Assembly (NCBI GenBank): GCA_020355985.1
Contig: CP070628.1
Span: forward strand, 910,555 to 918,228
Direction of reading: 5' to 3'
Source of the DNA: Nitrospirota bacterium
Lineage (GTDB): Bacteria; Nitrospirota; Nitrospiria; Nitrospirales; UBA8639
DNA length: 7,674 nucleotides
A program made the translations under genes and the position numbers. A model generated the notes under the pieces. The model had not been told where the DNA came from and made no database searches. It was given only the letters and a program-made list of their open reading frames with translations. Shown here in pieces: positions 1 through 6,947 of this stretch. Each line of letters opens with the position of its first letter. The stretch's first letter is position 1.

Positions 1-87
1 CAACCTTCTTCTCATTCCAACCTCGGTTCATCCAAACAGGTCTCGCAACAGGTTTTTCCCATCAGTCATTTTCTCAAGTCCTTCGCC

Positions 88-114
88 GGGAAGGGCTTTT
101 CTCCCACCGGCTCA
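88..114 (-). other. Hairpin directly after the 36-aa ORF stop
   Basis: Read on the minus strand, the TGA is followed at once by a 27-nt hairpin. The outer arms are GCCGG and CCGGC, the inner arms GGG and CCC, with a U/UU internal loop and the 7-nt apical loop AGAAAAG. No T-run follows, so it is not a standard intrinsic terminator. It may stabilise the 3' end of the small transcript. Confidence 0.4.
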
Positions 115-222
115 CTGACTGTAGATCAGTGGGTCTCCTCCACTCCATTCCTCTGGATGTGCTGCGTTCTGCTTCTCCACACAAACCATGTTCGCATAAT
201 CCCCATTGAACCATTTTTTCAT
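112..222 (-). CDS. Possible small protein, 36 aa, unrecognised
   Basis: I do not recognise this frame. From the ATG at 222 it would encode 36 residues starting MKKWFNGDYANMVCVEKQ and ending GGDPLIYSQ before a TGA. The composition is soluble and protein-like, with no signal peptide or membrane segment. Upstream is AAAGG, but it sits only one base from the ATG, so the ribosome site is poor. The frame is open further upstream to a TTG at 324, but that part would run through the TTGCAA palindrome cluster and looks noncoding. A hairpin starts directly after the stop, and the same frame continues for 27 more codons beyond it. It could be a real small gene, a remnant, or chance. Confidence 0.3.
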   Translation of the reverse strand: MKKWFNGDYANMVCVEKQNAAHPEEWSGGDPLIYSQ

Positions 223-229
223 GCCTTTC

Positions 230-315
230 TTTTGCAAACGAATATTGCAACATAGAAGTGGTTGATTTCGTTCAAGTTGGAAAATGGTTGCAAAAAGGAT
301 CCCTTTTGCAATATT
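230..315. promoter_or_regulatory. TTGCAA cluster with 24-bp near-palindrome
   Basis: Four copies of the self-complementary hexamer TTGCAA lie within 80 bp, at 232-237, 245-250, 288-293 and 306-311. Three extend to TTTTGCAA (230-237 and 304-311 direct, 288-295 inverted). Positions 288-311 form a 24-bp palindrome centred on GGATCC with a single mismatched pair. In addition AATATTGCAA (241-250) is an exact inverted copy of TTGCAATATT (306-315). It lies upstream of the possible 36-aa minus-strand ORF and 127 bp or more beyond the end of the GH15 gene. It could be an operator array or an RNA hairpin; no known site was recognised. Confidence 0.4.
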
Positions 316-442
316 GAGGATCAATGGAGGTTGAAACTTTTACCATGGAGAGGGTCTTCCAAGTTTGCAGTACAAGCACTTTACACTCTGAATCTTGGGT
401 TGGCATCGTTGAAGGACAGGATCTATTGCGCCTTTTTGAGGG

Positions 443-2407
443 CTAATATTCTTTAAGGGTTTTGTCCTTTTCGGAATATCGTAGAACCGTCCACACAAAA
501 GCGGAATGACTCCAGGTGAGAGGGGATACACAAAGAGGTGAACCGGTGACAGGATGAACCTGTTCGGCCAGGACCCCGGAAGGCAGCGCATTTTTTCCAC
601 ACCATTCAAGATACGGAAGGGCTGCTTGAAGCTCCTGCTGATTCTCTGCTTGATCGATAGCATATTCTGCCAGCCATAATGTAGAAATAAACCATGGATT
701 CCCGGGAATGTCCTTGGGACTATCCTCCGCTCGCTGATAGACATCACCCTGGTATCTGGCGCATCCTGCAACAGGAGTTTTAAGCCACAGTTGCTCGCGC
801 ACTGCTGTGGCTGTGGCAATCATTCGCGGATCTTTGGGATCCAAGACGCCAAGCGTGGCCAAACTTAAGAGGCTGATATCAATGACTTCATCAAGTTGAT
901 AGCCTCCCTCTACTCTGAAGCCCGAACGGGCAAATCGCTTGAGGCCGCCATGGTACAGGTGGTGGCTCACCCCCTCCGTCATTTCATCGGCCACGGAATC
1001 ATACTTTTCAGCCAGGGCGGTATCCTGAAAGAGGTTCGCAAAATTCGCGGCGGCCCGAAGACCGGCAATCACCGATGCCACCGTATAGGCATGCAGGGCG
1101 TAGCGCTCTTCCCAAAGATCATAAGACGGTAACGGCAATAAGGTTTGAGGGTCCCGGTACCTGACTAAAAAGTCAGCCGCTTTTTTAATGAGCGGCCCGT
1201 AAAGATGCCGAATAAATTCGACGTCATCCAAACTCTGGTAATGTATCCACAGTGCCCAAAGAGTCAACGCGGTTGAATCTTCCTGAATGGGGAGGACCTC
1301 TTTGCCAGCGACTAACCAGGAATGCCAATTACTCGCAAGGGACCCGTCCGGATTATAATGCTGGAATAAATAGCCTTCCTCCGATAACACTCGGGCGCAA
1401 AAGTCAAAATATTTCATACACACATGCGAGTACCCGGCCTTGGCTAACGCGGCGGCGACAAATGCCCCATCCCGCCCCCACATATACGAATACGTATCTT
1501 TTCCAAAACGAACAATATCCGAATCATTGGCGGCAATAATGGCTCCGTGGTTGTCGATTTGTGTTCGTAAGACCAGCAGGCTTCGATAAAACACGTCGGC
1601 CACGGATTTTGGCAAGCCCTGGAGCTGCAGCCCATCTTTACGTATCCATGTTTTCCAGTATTTGGCCGAGCGCTTGAGGAGTTCTTCCGGCGTAATGCTG
1701 TGGACCTCCAAATTAAGCTTGGCAACTTCGGAATAGTTCATACCCGCCGCTATCCAATAATACGCGGTGGTGGTACCCTTGACGGGCAATTCCAGCCAAA
1801 TGCCAAGGGTGGAATGAGGCGAACCCCATGCAGAAGCTTCCCCGCTCAGTTCTCCGTTCTCTATCTCTTGAGCGTTCTCCAGCCCTCCCGAGGCGTCTTT
1901 TTTTCCGCAGGCAAAATGTTGCACACCCCATTGGTCATGTGCCCAACAACTCATCAGGAAGTATCGATGGTTTTTGTAATGAATAATCGAACAACTTCGT
2001 GGATCGAAATATGCGGTGCCCCCGATGTTATTGCCATACAGTTTAAAGTCATGACTAAAAAAGAGCCGAACTCGGCGGCGTTTATCTTGAAGATTGCGTA
2101 TCTCGATTTTTTTGATGTAGATATTTAATTCAAAATCCACCACATCTGAGCATCGGAGTTCCAAACCCAAAGCCTCATTGTTTAGCAAGACCTCCGTGAC
2201 AAGACTCTCATTTTGATAGCGTAAATCTTTTTCCCATTCCGGGCCCATCCACGAGTACTGTCCATCCGCCCATACACCGAAGAGGAAGGGATGTCTGCTG
2301 GCATGGTTTTCCTGCCCAATAAAAGGAAAATACACATCCCGGATCTGATAATCTGAATCGAAATTTAAAAGGAAAGACCCGTTGCTGACGGGGATGTCTT
2401 TAGGCAT
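443..2407 (-). CDS. GH15 glucoamylase-type glycoside hydrolase
   Basis: A 654-aa cytoplasmic glycoside hydrolase, with no signal peptide. The N-terminal ~240 residues match the beta-sandwich domain of bacterial glucoamylase/glucodextranase proteins (MPKDIPVSNGSFLLNFDSDY, then VYFPFIGQENH). Residues ~260-654 fit the (alpha/alpha)6 barrel: TYSYMWGRDGAF at 305-316; SYDLWEER at 428-435, holding the likely acid (E433 or E434); and AEQVHPVTG with VSPLTWSHSAF near 614-637, where E615 is the likely base. The family inverts the anomeric centre when releasing glucose from alpha-glucans, dextrans or trehalose-like substrates; the exact substrate is not readable here. I chose ATG 2407 because homologues begin with an MPRD-like sequence. 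ATG 2419 (MKDVMPKD) is the alternative. The start overlaps the glycosyltransferase stop by 8 bp, implying coupled translation. Confidence 0.9.
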   Translation of the reverse strand: MPKDIPVSNGSFLLNFDSDYQIRDVYFPFIGQENHASRHPFLFGVWADGQYSWMGPEWEKDLRYQNESLVTEVLLNNEALGLELRCSDVVDFELNIYIKKIEIRNLQDKRRRVRLFFSHDFKLYGNNIGGTAYFDPRSCSIIHYKNHRYFLMSCWAHDQWGVQHFACGKKDASGGLENAQEIENGELSGEASAWGSPHSTLGIWLELPVKGTTTAYYWIAAGMNYSEVAKLNLEVHSITPEELLKRSAKYWKTWIRKDGLQLQGLPKSVADVFYRSLLVLRTQIDNHGAIIAANDSDIVRFGKDTYSYMWGRDGAFVAAALAKAGYSHVCMKYFDFCARVLSEEGYLFQHYNPDGSLASNWHSWLVAGKEVLPIQEDSTALTLWALWIHYQSLDDVEFIRHLYGPLIKKAADFLVRYRDPQTLLPLPSYDLWEERYALHAYTVASVIAGLRAAANFANLFQDTALAEKYDSVADEMTEGVSHHLYHGGLKRFARSGFRVEGGYQLDEVIDISLLSLATLGVLDPKDPRMIATATAVREQLWLKTPVAGCARYQGDVYQRAEDSPKDIPGNPWFISTLWLAEYAIDQAENQQELQAALPYLEWCGKNALPSGVLAEQVHPVTGSPLCVSPLTWSHSAFVWTVLRYSEKDKTLKEY

Positions 2408-3560
2408 AACGTCTTTCATCCACAATCCACTGATACAGGTCAGAATATTTCCCAGCCATACTGGCAATTGAGAAGTGGTCTTTCACGTGCTGACGACAAT
2501 CACTCGGATCAAGAAGGTGGATGGCTTTCACGGACTCCGTCATATGATCGATGGAATCCACCACAAAACCCGTTTTCCCATGAATAACAATTTCAGGCAC
2601 TGAACCTTTATCAAAGGCTAACACCGGAGTGCCGCAGGCCATAGATTCAATCAGCACCAACCCAAACGGTTCCCCCCATTGAATAGGAAAGAGTGTCGCA
2701 CACGCATGCTGATACCATAGCTTTTTCTGGGCACTATTCACTTCTCCGATATAGATGATCTGCTTGTCAGAATCCAGAATGGGCTTCATGACCTGATCGT
2801 AATAATCATCACCGGCGCAGGGTTGGCCTGCATCAACCACGAGATCAATGGAATGTTGTAATGATTTGAAAAACTCTCGGTCTTGTGCTTTGTTTTGGAC
2901 ATTGCCGGCAAGGATAAGGCGGGAGCCTGACCTTTTCGCAACTTCGATGGCCTTATCTTGACCTTTATCTGACGTGATTCTTCCAATCGAGAACAAATAG
3001 TCGTGTTTACTGGGATGAGTATTGAATGGATAATCTTCCACATCAATGCCGTGATGGATCACCTTCTGCCCGTTGATTATTCCCTGATGCTGCGATCTCT
3101 GGAATTCACTGATGGGGACAAAATAGCCAGGGGAAGAGGAAATAAGCGTTTCATTCCATCGCGAAAATCCTCGGTGATCGTCTGCTGGCACATGCAGCGT
3201 CATCACAATGGGAACAGGATTGTGACACACTCCATTAAATATATATTCCATCATATCGGCATCATGCATATGAATCACATCAATATCACCCCGTTGTGCT
3301 CGTTGAAGTGACAGCACAAGGTGTTGGCGCATGTGTTCCTGCTTCACGAGTGTGTGGTCCGTGCAGTACTCACTGAAGCTGTGTTCAATGGTCGTAAAGT
3401 GCTCGCCAACCACGTGGGAATCACCTGAACAGGCCACAATCGAGCGACAGCCTAATTCATGCAATCCTTTATCGAGGTTATACACCACCGTTTCAATAGG
3501 ACCGTAACCCAAGTCCTGTCTGATCGGCCGGTTGAGCGTCGCGACATGGAGCACATTCAT
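2400..3560 (-). CDS. Glycosyltransferase family 4 (GT-B fold)
   Basis: A 386-aa retaining glycosyltransferase. The N-terminal Rossmann half starts MNVLHVATLNRPIRQDLGYGPIE, with the glycine-containing acceptor loop GYGPIE. The C-terminal half begins with the donor-domain signature FSIGRITSDKGQ near 190-201 and holds the family EX7E motif, E297-PFGLVLI-E305, followed by SMACGTPVLAFDKGSVPEIV. The EX7E region binds the nucleotide-sugar donor. I cannot tell which sugar or acceptor is used. I chose ATG 3560 because a GAGG ribosome site lies 6 bp upstream; an in-frame TTG at 3581 has no such site. The stop overlaps the start of the GH15 gene, so the two products probably act on the same sugar compound. 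No transmembrane segment is seen; it is likely cytoplasmic or peripheral. Confidence 0.93.
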   Translation of the reverse strand: MNVLHVATLNRPIRQDLGYGPIETVVYNLDKGLHELGCRSIVACSGDSHVVGEHFTTIEHSFSEYCTDHTLVKQEHMRQHLVLSLQRAQRGDIDVIHMHDADMMEYIFNGVCHNPVPIVMTLHVPADDHRGFSRWNETLISSSPGYFVPISEFQRSQHQGIINGQKVIHHGIDVEDYPFNTHPSKHDYLFSIGRITSDKGQDKAIEVAKRSGSRLILAGNVQNKAQDREFFKSLQHSIDLVVDAGQPCAGDDYYDQVMKPILDSDKQIIYIGEVNSAQKKLWYQHACATLFPIQWGEPFGLVLIESMACGTPVLAFDKGSVPEIVIHGKTGFVVDSIDHMTESVKAIHLLDPSDCRQHVKDHFSIASMAGKYSDLYQWIVDERRYA

Positions 3561-3681
3561 CTTTTGCCTCGTGTTGATCAAGGTGATATTTTTCCTAAAA
3601 CATTCCCAAATTTCCTACGAGATTGAAGCCCTCCTTCTAATCCTGCAGGCATCCAAATTTTTATAAACCTATGAGTAGGAC
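3561..3681 (-). promoter_or_regulatory. Kinase-glycosyltransferase gap with inverted repeat and SD
   Basis: This 121-bp gap holds three items. A perfect inverted repeat, ATGAGT-CCT-ACTCAT, at 3671-3685 overlaps the histidine kinase stop; no T-run follows, so it is a weak terminator candidate at best. The octamer CCAAATTT occurs twice, at 3606-3613 and 3653-3660. A strong Shine-Dalgarno-like AGAAGGAGGG reads on the minus strand near 3626-3635 but has no ATG, GTG or TTG at the right distance. I found no convincing -35/-10 pair, so whether the kinase and sugar genes share a transcript is open. Confidence 0.3.
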
Positions 3682-5133
3682 TCATGATGCCATCCGGTCT
3701 TCCTCTACCCCAGGCGCCAACGTACTTAGAGTGCGGGTAGCCGGTCCTTCCACTGGTAACGTGATATGAAACGAAGTTCCCGTGCCCGGTTCGCTTTCAA
3801 CCGTAATGTTGCCTGCATGCGCATCAATAACATCTTTCACAATCTTGGTCCCCAGTCCAGTTCCCCCGACTTTTCGGCTGATCGCTTGGTAGGTAAAAAG
3901 GCTTTCTCTCACTTCAGAGGGCATGCCCTTTCCTGTATCAATGACAGACAGAATGATGGTCTTCCCTCCCTGCTCTGCCCGACCCTGGACGCTGATGGAC
4001 CCGCCGGAAGGAACTTCCGCTATCGCGTTATTGACGAGGTTATAAAAAGCATTAAAGAGGCGGCTTTCATCAGCTTGAATGGCAGGAAGGATTTCGAGAT
4101 CTTTGACGGCGAGAACCACGCCGCATTCAGCGGCCGGGATACGGAGAATCTCATACACGCTCGCAACCACCTCAGCAATTCGACATGAAACAAACGGTGT
4201 TGAACGGTTAAGACCCTTGACCGAATCGGCGAACTCTCCTACTCGATCTTGAATACGTCTGGATCCATTTTTGATCATATCGATAAGATCTTTCGTGAGA
4301 CCTCGACTACGGACCGCCGCGTCGGCAACAGGCACCGTCAACTGCCCATATGATTCGTTGAGTTCATCTTCGAGAAGCGAAGCGCCCATAACGACGGGCA
4401 TCAGCATATTCTTGATATCGTGTGCAATGTCTCCAAGCACCCGTGCCACTTCGGCCAGCCTCGCATCCTCCTGAAGTCTCATTTCCGACTGACGAAGTTC
4501 TTCCTCGACCTCTTTGCGGTCGACAAACTGTCCGATTTTAATTCCGATGTCAGCCATCATCTTCAGCACATCTTCATCTGCCTCACGTATCTCATCGGTA
4601 AAAAATTCAATCACGCCATACAGGCGCTCACCCTTGCAGACTGGAAATCCGCACCACCCATGAAGACCAAGACCAACCCTGGCTGCCATCGGAGCACGGC
4701 GGAAGCCTGGGTCTCTAGCCACGTCAGGAATCCAGATCGGGCGGCCACTCGCCCAGACCTGACCAACAAGTCCAATGCCGACTTGAAAGGTGAGTTCCCT
4801 GTTTTCCTCACAGAACGCTGAAGCTTCGACGGCAGGCGCATGCCAGAGGTCAACAAACCGAAGCAACTCAGCTTGCGTATCCACATTCCAAAGCATGCCC
4901 AATTTCCAACCAAGGCTCTCACCGATGGCTCCAAGAATTTCCTGTCCTGCGTCCTTCAGACTGATGGACTCAGCCAACACCCGCGTGACGGCATATTGGG
5001 CAAGAAGTCGACGTTCTGAGGACTTCACTTGCGCTAACGCAACATGAAGTTCCTCGGCCTGATATCCAACCATGCGCTCACTGTCTTTGGAATTCCGGAT
5101 GTCCTGGCCTTTTTCAATTTCAGATGGCTTCAT
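3682..5133 (-). CDS. GAF-domain sensor histidine kinase, soluble
   Basis: A 483-aa two-component kinase without membrane segments, so it senses an internal signal. Residues ~24-50 look coiled-coil. A GAF domain follows at ~50-205 (GIGLVGQVWASGRPIWIPDV at 119-138, GVIEFFTDE at 173-181). A second helical linker leads to the H-box GDIAHDIKNMLMPVVMG, with phosphoacceptor H238. The ATPase domain has an N-box (NAFYNLVNNAIAEVP, 361-375), a G1 box (DTGKGMP, 399-405) and a G2 box (GGTGLGTKIV, 423-432), so it should be catalytically intact. The GAF ligand cannot be read; no obvious phytochrome-type chromophore cysteine was identified. No response regulator gene is in the window. The ATG at 5133 has AGGAG 13 bp upstream, an unusually long spacing. 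The 121-bp gap to the glycosyltransferase allows, but does not prove, an operon. Confidence 0.93.
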   Translation of the reverse strand: MKPSEIEKGQDIRNSKDSERMVGYQAEELHVALAQVKSSERRLLAQYAVTRVLAESISLKDAGQEILGAIGESLGWKLGMLWNVDTQAELLRFVDLWHAPAVEASAFCEENRELTFQVGIGLVGQVWASGRPIWIPDVARDPGFRRAPMAARVGLGLHGWCGFPVCKGERLYGVIEFFTDEIREADEDVLKMMADIGIKIGQFVDRKEVEEELRQSEMRLQEDARLAEVARVLGDIAHDIKNMLMPVVMGASLLEDELNESYGQLTVPVADAAVRSRGLTKDLIDMIKNGSRRIQDRVGEFADSVKGLNRSTPFVSCRIAEVVASVYEILRIPAAECGVVLAVKDLEILPAIQADESRLFNAFYNLVNNAIAEVPSGGSISVQGRAEQGGKTIILSVIDTGKGMPSEVRESLFTYQAISRKVGGTGLGTKIVKDVIDAHAGNITVESEPGTGTSFHITLPVEGPATRTLSTLAPGVEEDRMAS

Positions 5134-5148
5134 ATTTCAGCGGCCGCT

Positions 5149-5183
5149 CCTATTATAGGTGTGTTTCACACACGTTAAAGAGG
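5149..5183 (-). promoter_or_regulatory. Putative promoter/operator of the histidine kinase
   Basis: The minus strand has an exact TATAAT at 5157-5152, with a weak -35-like TTTAAC about 16 bp upstream. The spacer holds a perfect inverted repeat, GTGTG-TTT-CACAC (5159-5171, plus strand). The -10 itself lies in an 11-bp palindrome, CCTATTATAGG (5149-5159). Adjacent symmetric elements over -10 and spacer are typical of repressor sites. One caution: a start point ~7 bp after the TATAAT would leave the AGGAG site (5151-5147) untranscribed, so either the box is not used or the mRNA is nearly leaderless. Confidence 0.35.
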
Positions 5184-5273
5184 GTTATGATTTCGAAAAA
5201 TGCTTCCCGGGCTGATGAGGCCTTCCAACTGCCCGACAATTCAATTTCCGACTAACCCAGCGATATCGACTGT

Positions 5274-5489
5274 CTAATGAGAAACAAAGAGCTCTGGTAA
5301 TCGCTCGCCGGCAAAGAAAGCCAACAGTTCAGATACGTCATGTATCTTCTTCATCCAGGGCTTTCCCTGTCTGACAAAGGAGGGAATGATTCCTTGAAGT
5401 TCTACCCAAGGATCAACACAACGGCCAGACCCGTAGAATGTTGATGCCAGAATGGAATAGCTTTTAGATAACCACGATCTAAGGTCTAA
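5274..5489 (-). pseudogene. Orphan 71-codon frame without start codon, unrecognised
   Basis: Between an in-frame TGA at 5492-5490 and a TAG at 5276-5274 lies an open frame of 71 codons. It reads like real protein: it begins LDLRSWLSKSYSILASTFYG, continues SGRCVDPWVELQGIIPSF and ends LLAFFAGERLPELFVSH. Amphipathic leucines, well-placed glycines and prolines and a clean hydrophobic pattern support coding origin. It has no ATG, GTG or TTG except an ATG 26 codons before the stop, and the sequence upstream has stops in all frames. I therefore call it a remnant that lost its start, or a gene with a rare start codon. No family was recognised. It lies downstream of the nuoI pseudogene in the same decaying stretch. 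Confidence 0.4.
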
Positions 5490-5679
5490 TCAAGTGGAAG
5501 TTCGAGAATTATTACGTTCGCGAGACAATCCCTATTACCACACACATTAAAAGTGGCACAGTTGTCACAATCTTACAGAATGGCATAGACATTCAGAGGG
5601 TTTTGGCATACTTAATGACCATTGAACGCTAAACAGACCATTCACTTGGCTAGAATCCATTGATTTATCAGGGATTGGG
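5490..5679. other. Noncoding stretch between orphan frame and nuoI remnant
   Basis: No frame here looks coding on either strand; all minus frames hold several stops. It has an imperfect inverted repeat, GTGGCA-CAGT-TGTCAC, near 5553-5568 (one mismatch per arm) and a 7-bp direct repeat GACCATT at 5617-5623 and 5636-5642. On the minus strand TGGTAATAG near 5540 resembles an extended -10 box and could be the old promoter of the orphan frame. None of these is strong. Confidence 0.3.
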
Positions 5680-6338
5680 CTACCGACAACACGCGTCGAC
5701 TGAGTCCAATTTGGCTTCAGTAGGCAATCTTCGACAACATTCTTGGCCATTCCATTTCGCAAGAGGTTGGCCTTCCTTAAGTGGTTGACCGGGAAACGCA
5801 ACATTGAAGAAGGCCACGTTGGGGTGTTGAAACTCCAGGCGCTTCTCTCGGTTGGGAAAGGAACGGTCGCCAATTGCCAGGAGCTGTTGTTTATTAAGGA
5901 AAAAATCCCGTTTATTGTAGACAGCCCATTCATATTCCCGAGTCATCGCGAGCGCATCAACTGGAGAGGCCTGGACACACATCCCGCAAAAGAGGTAACG
6001 GGTCATGTCCATCGTATATTCCTTGGCATATCGCTTGATGGGTTCGTCAGGCACTTCCGCGCTGATAACCCTAATCACTCGACTAGGGCAAGCGGCTTCG
6101 CAAAGATCGCAGCCGACACATTTTTCCGTACCGTCGTCGTATCGCAGTAGGCCAGCATGCCCCGATAGTTCTCGGGAAACAGTCGTTTTTCGTGGGGATA
6201 CTGAACGGTGATTAGCTTGTAATGCAGGAGATGACGCAGCGTCGATTGCATCCCTACAGCAATTTCATAGAAGGTGATGAACTGTATCCACGCTTTGAAT
6301 TGGCCGTAGCGCCGGATAACATTTTTGGGAAGATTCAT
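5680..6338 (-). pseudogene. nuoI: nuoI pseudogene, NADH dehydrogenase subunit I (8Fe ferredoxin)
   Basis: NuoI carries two 4Fe-4S clusters in the peripheral arm of complex I. The frame from ATG 6338 reads up to YPHEKRLFPENYRGMLA, then is lost. Adding one base at the GG of 6150-6151 restores LLRYDDGTEKCVGCDLCEAACPS and the rest, giving 219 aa, a normal family length. Cluster 1 is intact (C74, C77, C80, C84 in the corrected numbering). Cluster 2 is not: it reads RYLFCGMCVQASPVDAL, with Y115 and S125 where cysteines belong (codons TAC and TCT, each one change from Cys). C-terminal conservation is otherwise good (NKQQLLAIGDRSFP, EFQHPNVAFFNVAF). No other nuo gene adjoins it, so it is probably a decaying extra copy. 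A sequencing error could explain the frameshift but not both lost cysteines. Confidence 0.85.
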
Positions 6339-6474
6339 CAATTGTCTTTCTTGAAAACCCCCAACACACCGAGGTCAGGATACGGCTGCCCCTTCCTACC
6401 AACTTTTTTAATTTAACCGTTCAAAGATAGTAGCCCTTTCAGTACCTATTCTCAGTCCACACGATTCAACGGAT
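6339..6474. other. Gap between nuoI remnant and lipoprotein
   Basis: There is no supported gene here. On the minus strand a short frame ending GQPYPDLGVLGVFKKDN stops with a TGA that overlaps the nuoI ATG (TGATG), the usual layout of coupled genes. It is blocked by a TAA about 23 codons upstream, so it may be the stump of a gene once located before nuoI. No T-rich terminator was found after the lipoprotein gene. Confidence 0.25.
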
Positions 6475-6924
6475 TTACCCAGCAAACTCGGCAAGTGCTT
6501 TATCATAGGATTGATCCAAATCTGCCAAGGTTTTATCCATCCCGGTTTGGAGCGCAAGTAGGTCTTCCCCTTTTCCTGACTTCAGGGCCTCAATTTGGAA
6601 TTGAACCTCTTCGCCTTTCTTCGTCAGTTCCTCCAAAATGACGTCCAAGCTCTCCCTGGATTTAGACCCTGGAGCTGCTTCTTTCGCCTGACTCACAAGT
6701 TTTGCATGTTTATCTTTGAGTCGGCCTAACTTGTCTTCGAAGCCTTGTAAATACGTCGTGAGGTTGGGGGCTTGAATACTTTCCACAGCGTCTTTGCTTT
6801 CCAACTGCACGTCATTCACAACCACAGGAGACTCTGGTGCCGTGCTGACTTCAGAATTACTACAACTCAACACCATCATGCAGACGATCCCGACACAAAC
6901 ATTTCCGAGTGCAGAATACTTCAT
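6475..6924 (-). CDS. Small coiled-coil lipoprotein, unknown function
   Basis: A 149-aa exported lipoprotein. Residues 1-20 are a signal peptide with a lipobox, V18-L19-S20-C21; C21 would be lipidated after signal peptidase II cleavage. Serine at +2 favours the outer membrane over retention in the inner membrane. Residues ~22-55 are a flexible Ser/Pro/Val-rich linker. From ~58 to the C-terminus the protein is highly charged and helical (FEDKLGRLKDKHAKL, LEELTKKGEEVQFQIEALKS, MDKTLADLDQSYDKALAEF), with heptad-like spacing typical of coiled coils. ATG 6924 has a good GGAG site 8 bp upstream. I know no named family for it. A periplasmic structural or stress role is possible but only inferred. It appears to be transcribed alone. 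Confidence 0.85.
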   Translation of the reverse strand: MKYSALGNVCVGIVCMMVLSCSNSEVSTAPESPVVVNDVQLESKDAVESIQAPNLTTYLQGFEDKLGRLKDKHAKLVSQAKEAAPGSKSRESLDVILEELTKKGEEVQFQIEALKSGKGEDLLALQTGMDKTLADLDQSYDKALAEFAG

Positions 6925-6947
6925 GTGTTTCTCTCCAAACGTGTAAT

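Noticed and set aside
1..31. Possible gene start at the left edge (ATG at 31 or at 15, the latter with GAGG 5 bp upstream)
   Set aside because: Only 5-10 codons are visible, too little to support a gene call.
1..64. 16-codon micro-ORF MGKTCCETCLDEPRLE on the minus strand from ATG 64
   Set aside because: The Cys-rich content is eye-catching and GAAGGA lies upstream, but spacing is about 14 bp and the length is too short to distinguish from chance.
340..819. 159-codon minus-strand frame in another frame of GH15
   Set aside because: It overlaps the conserved C-terminal catalytic region of GH15, is rich in Pro/Arg/Cys as expected for a shifted frame, and has no motif.
1700..2128. 142-codon plus-strand frame
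   Set aside because: It is fully inside the GH15 gene on the opposite strand, low in recognisable motifs, and explained as an antisense shadow.
4420..4821. 133-codon plus-strand frame
   Set aside because: Antisense to the GAF region of the histidine kinase, whose domain motifs are clear; no independent support.
5565..5933. 122-codon minus-strand frame overlapping the nuoI remnant
   Set aside because: The overlapped region is clearly conserved NuoI in another frame, and the tail has no membrane pattern as nuoJ would need.
5743..6150. 135-codon plus-strand frame
   Set aside because: Antisense to the conserved NuoI sequence; no motif of its own.
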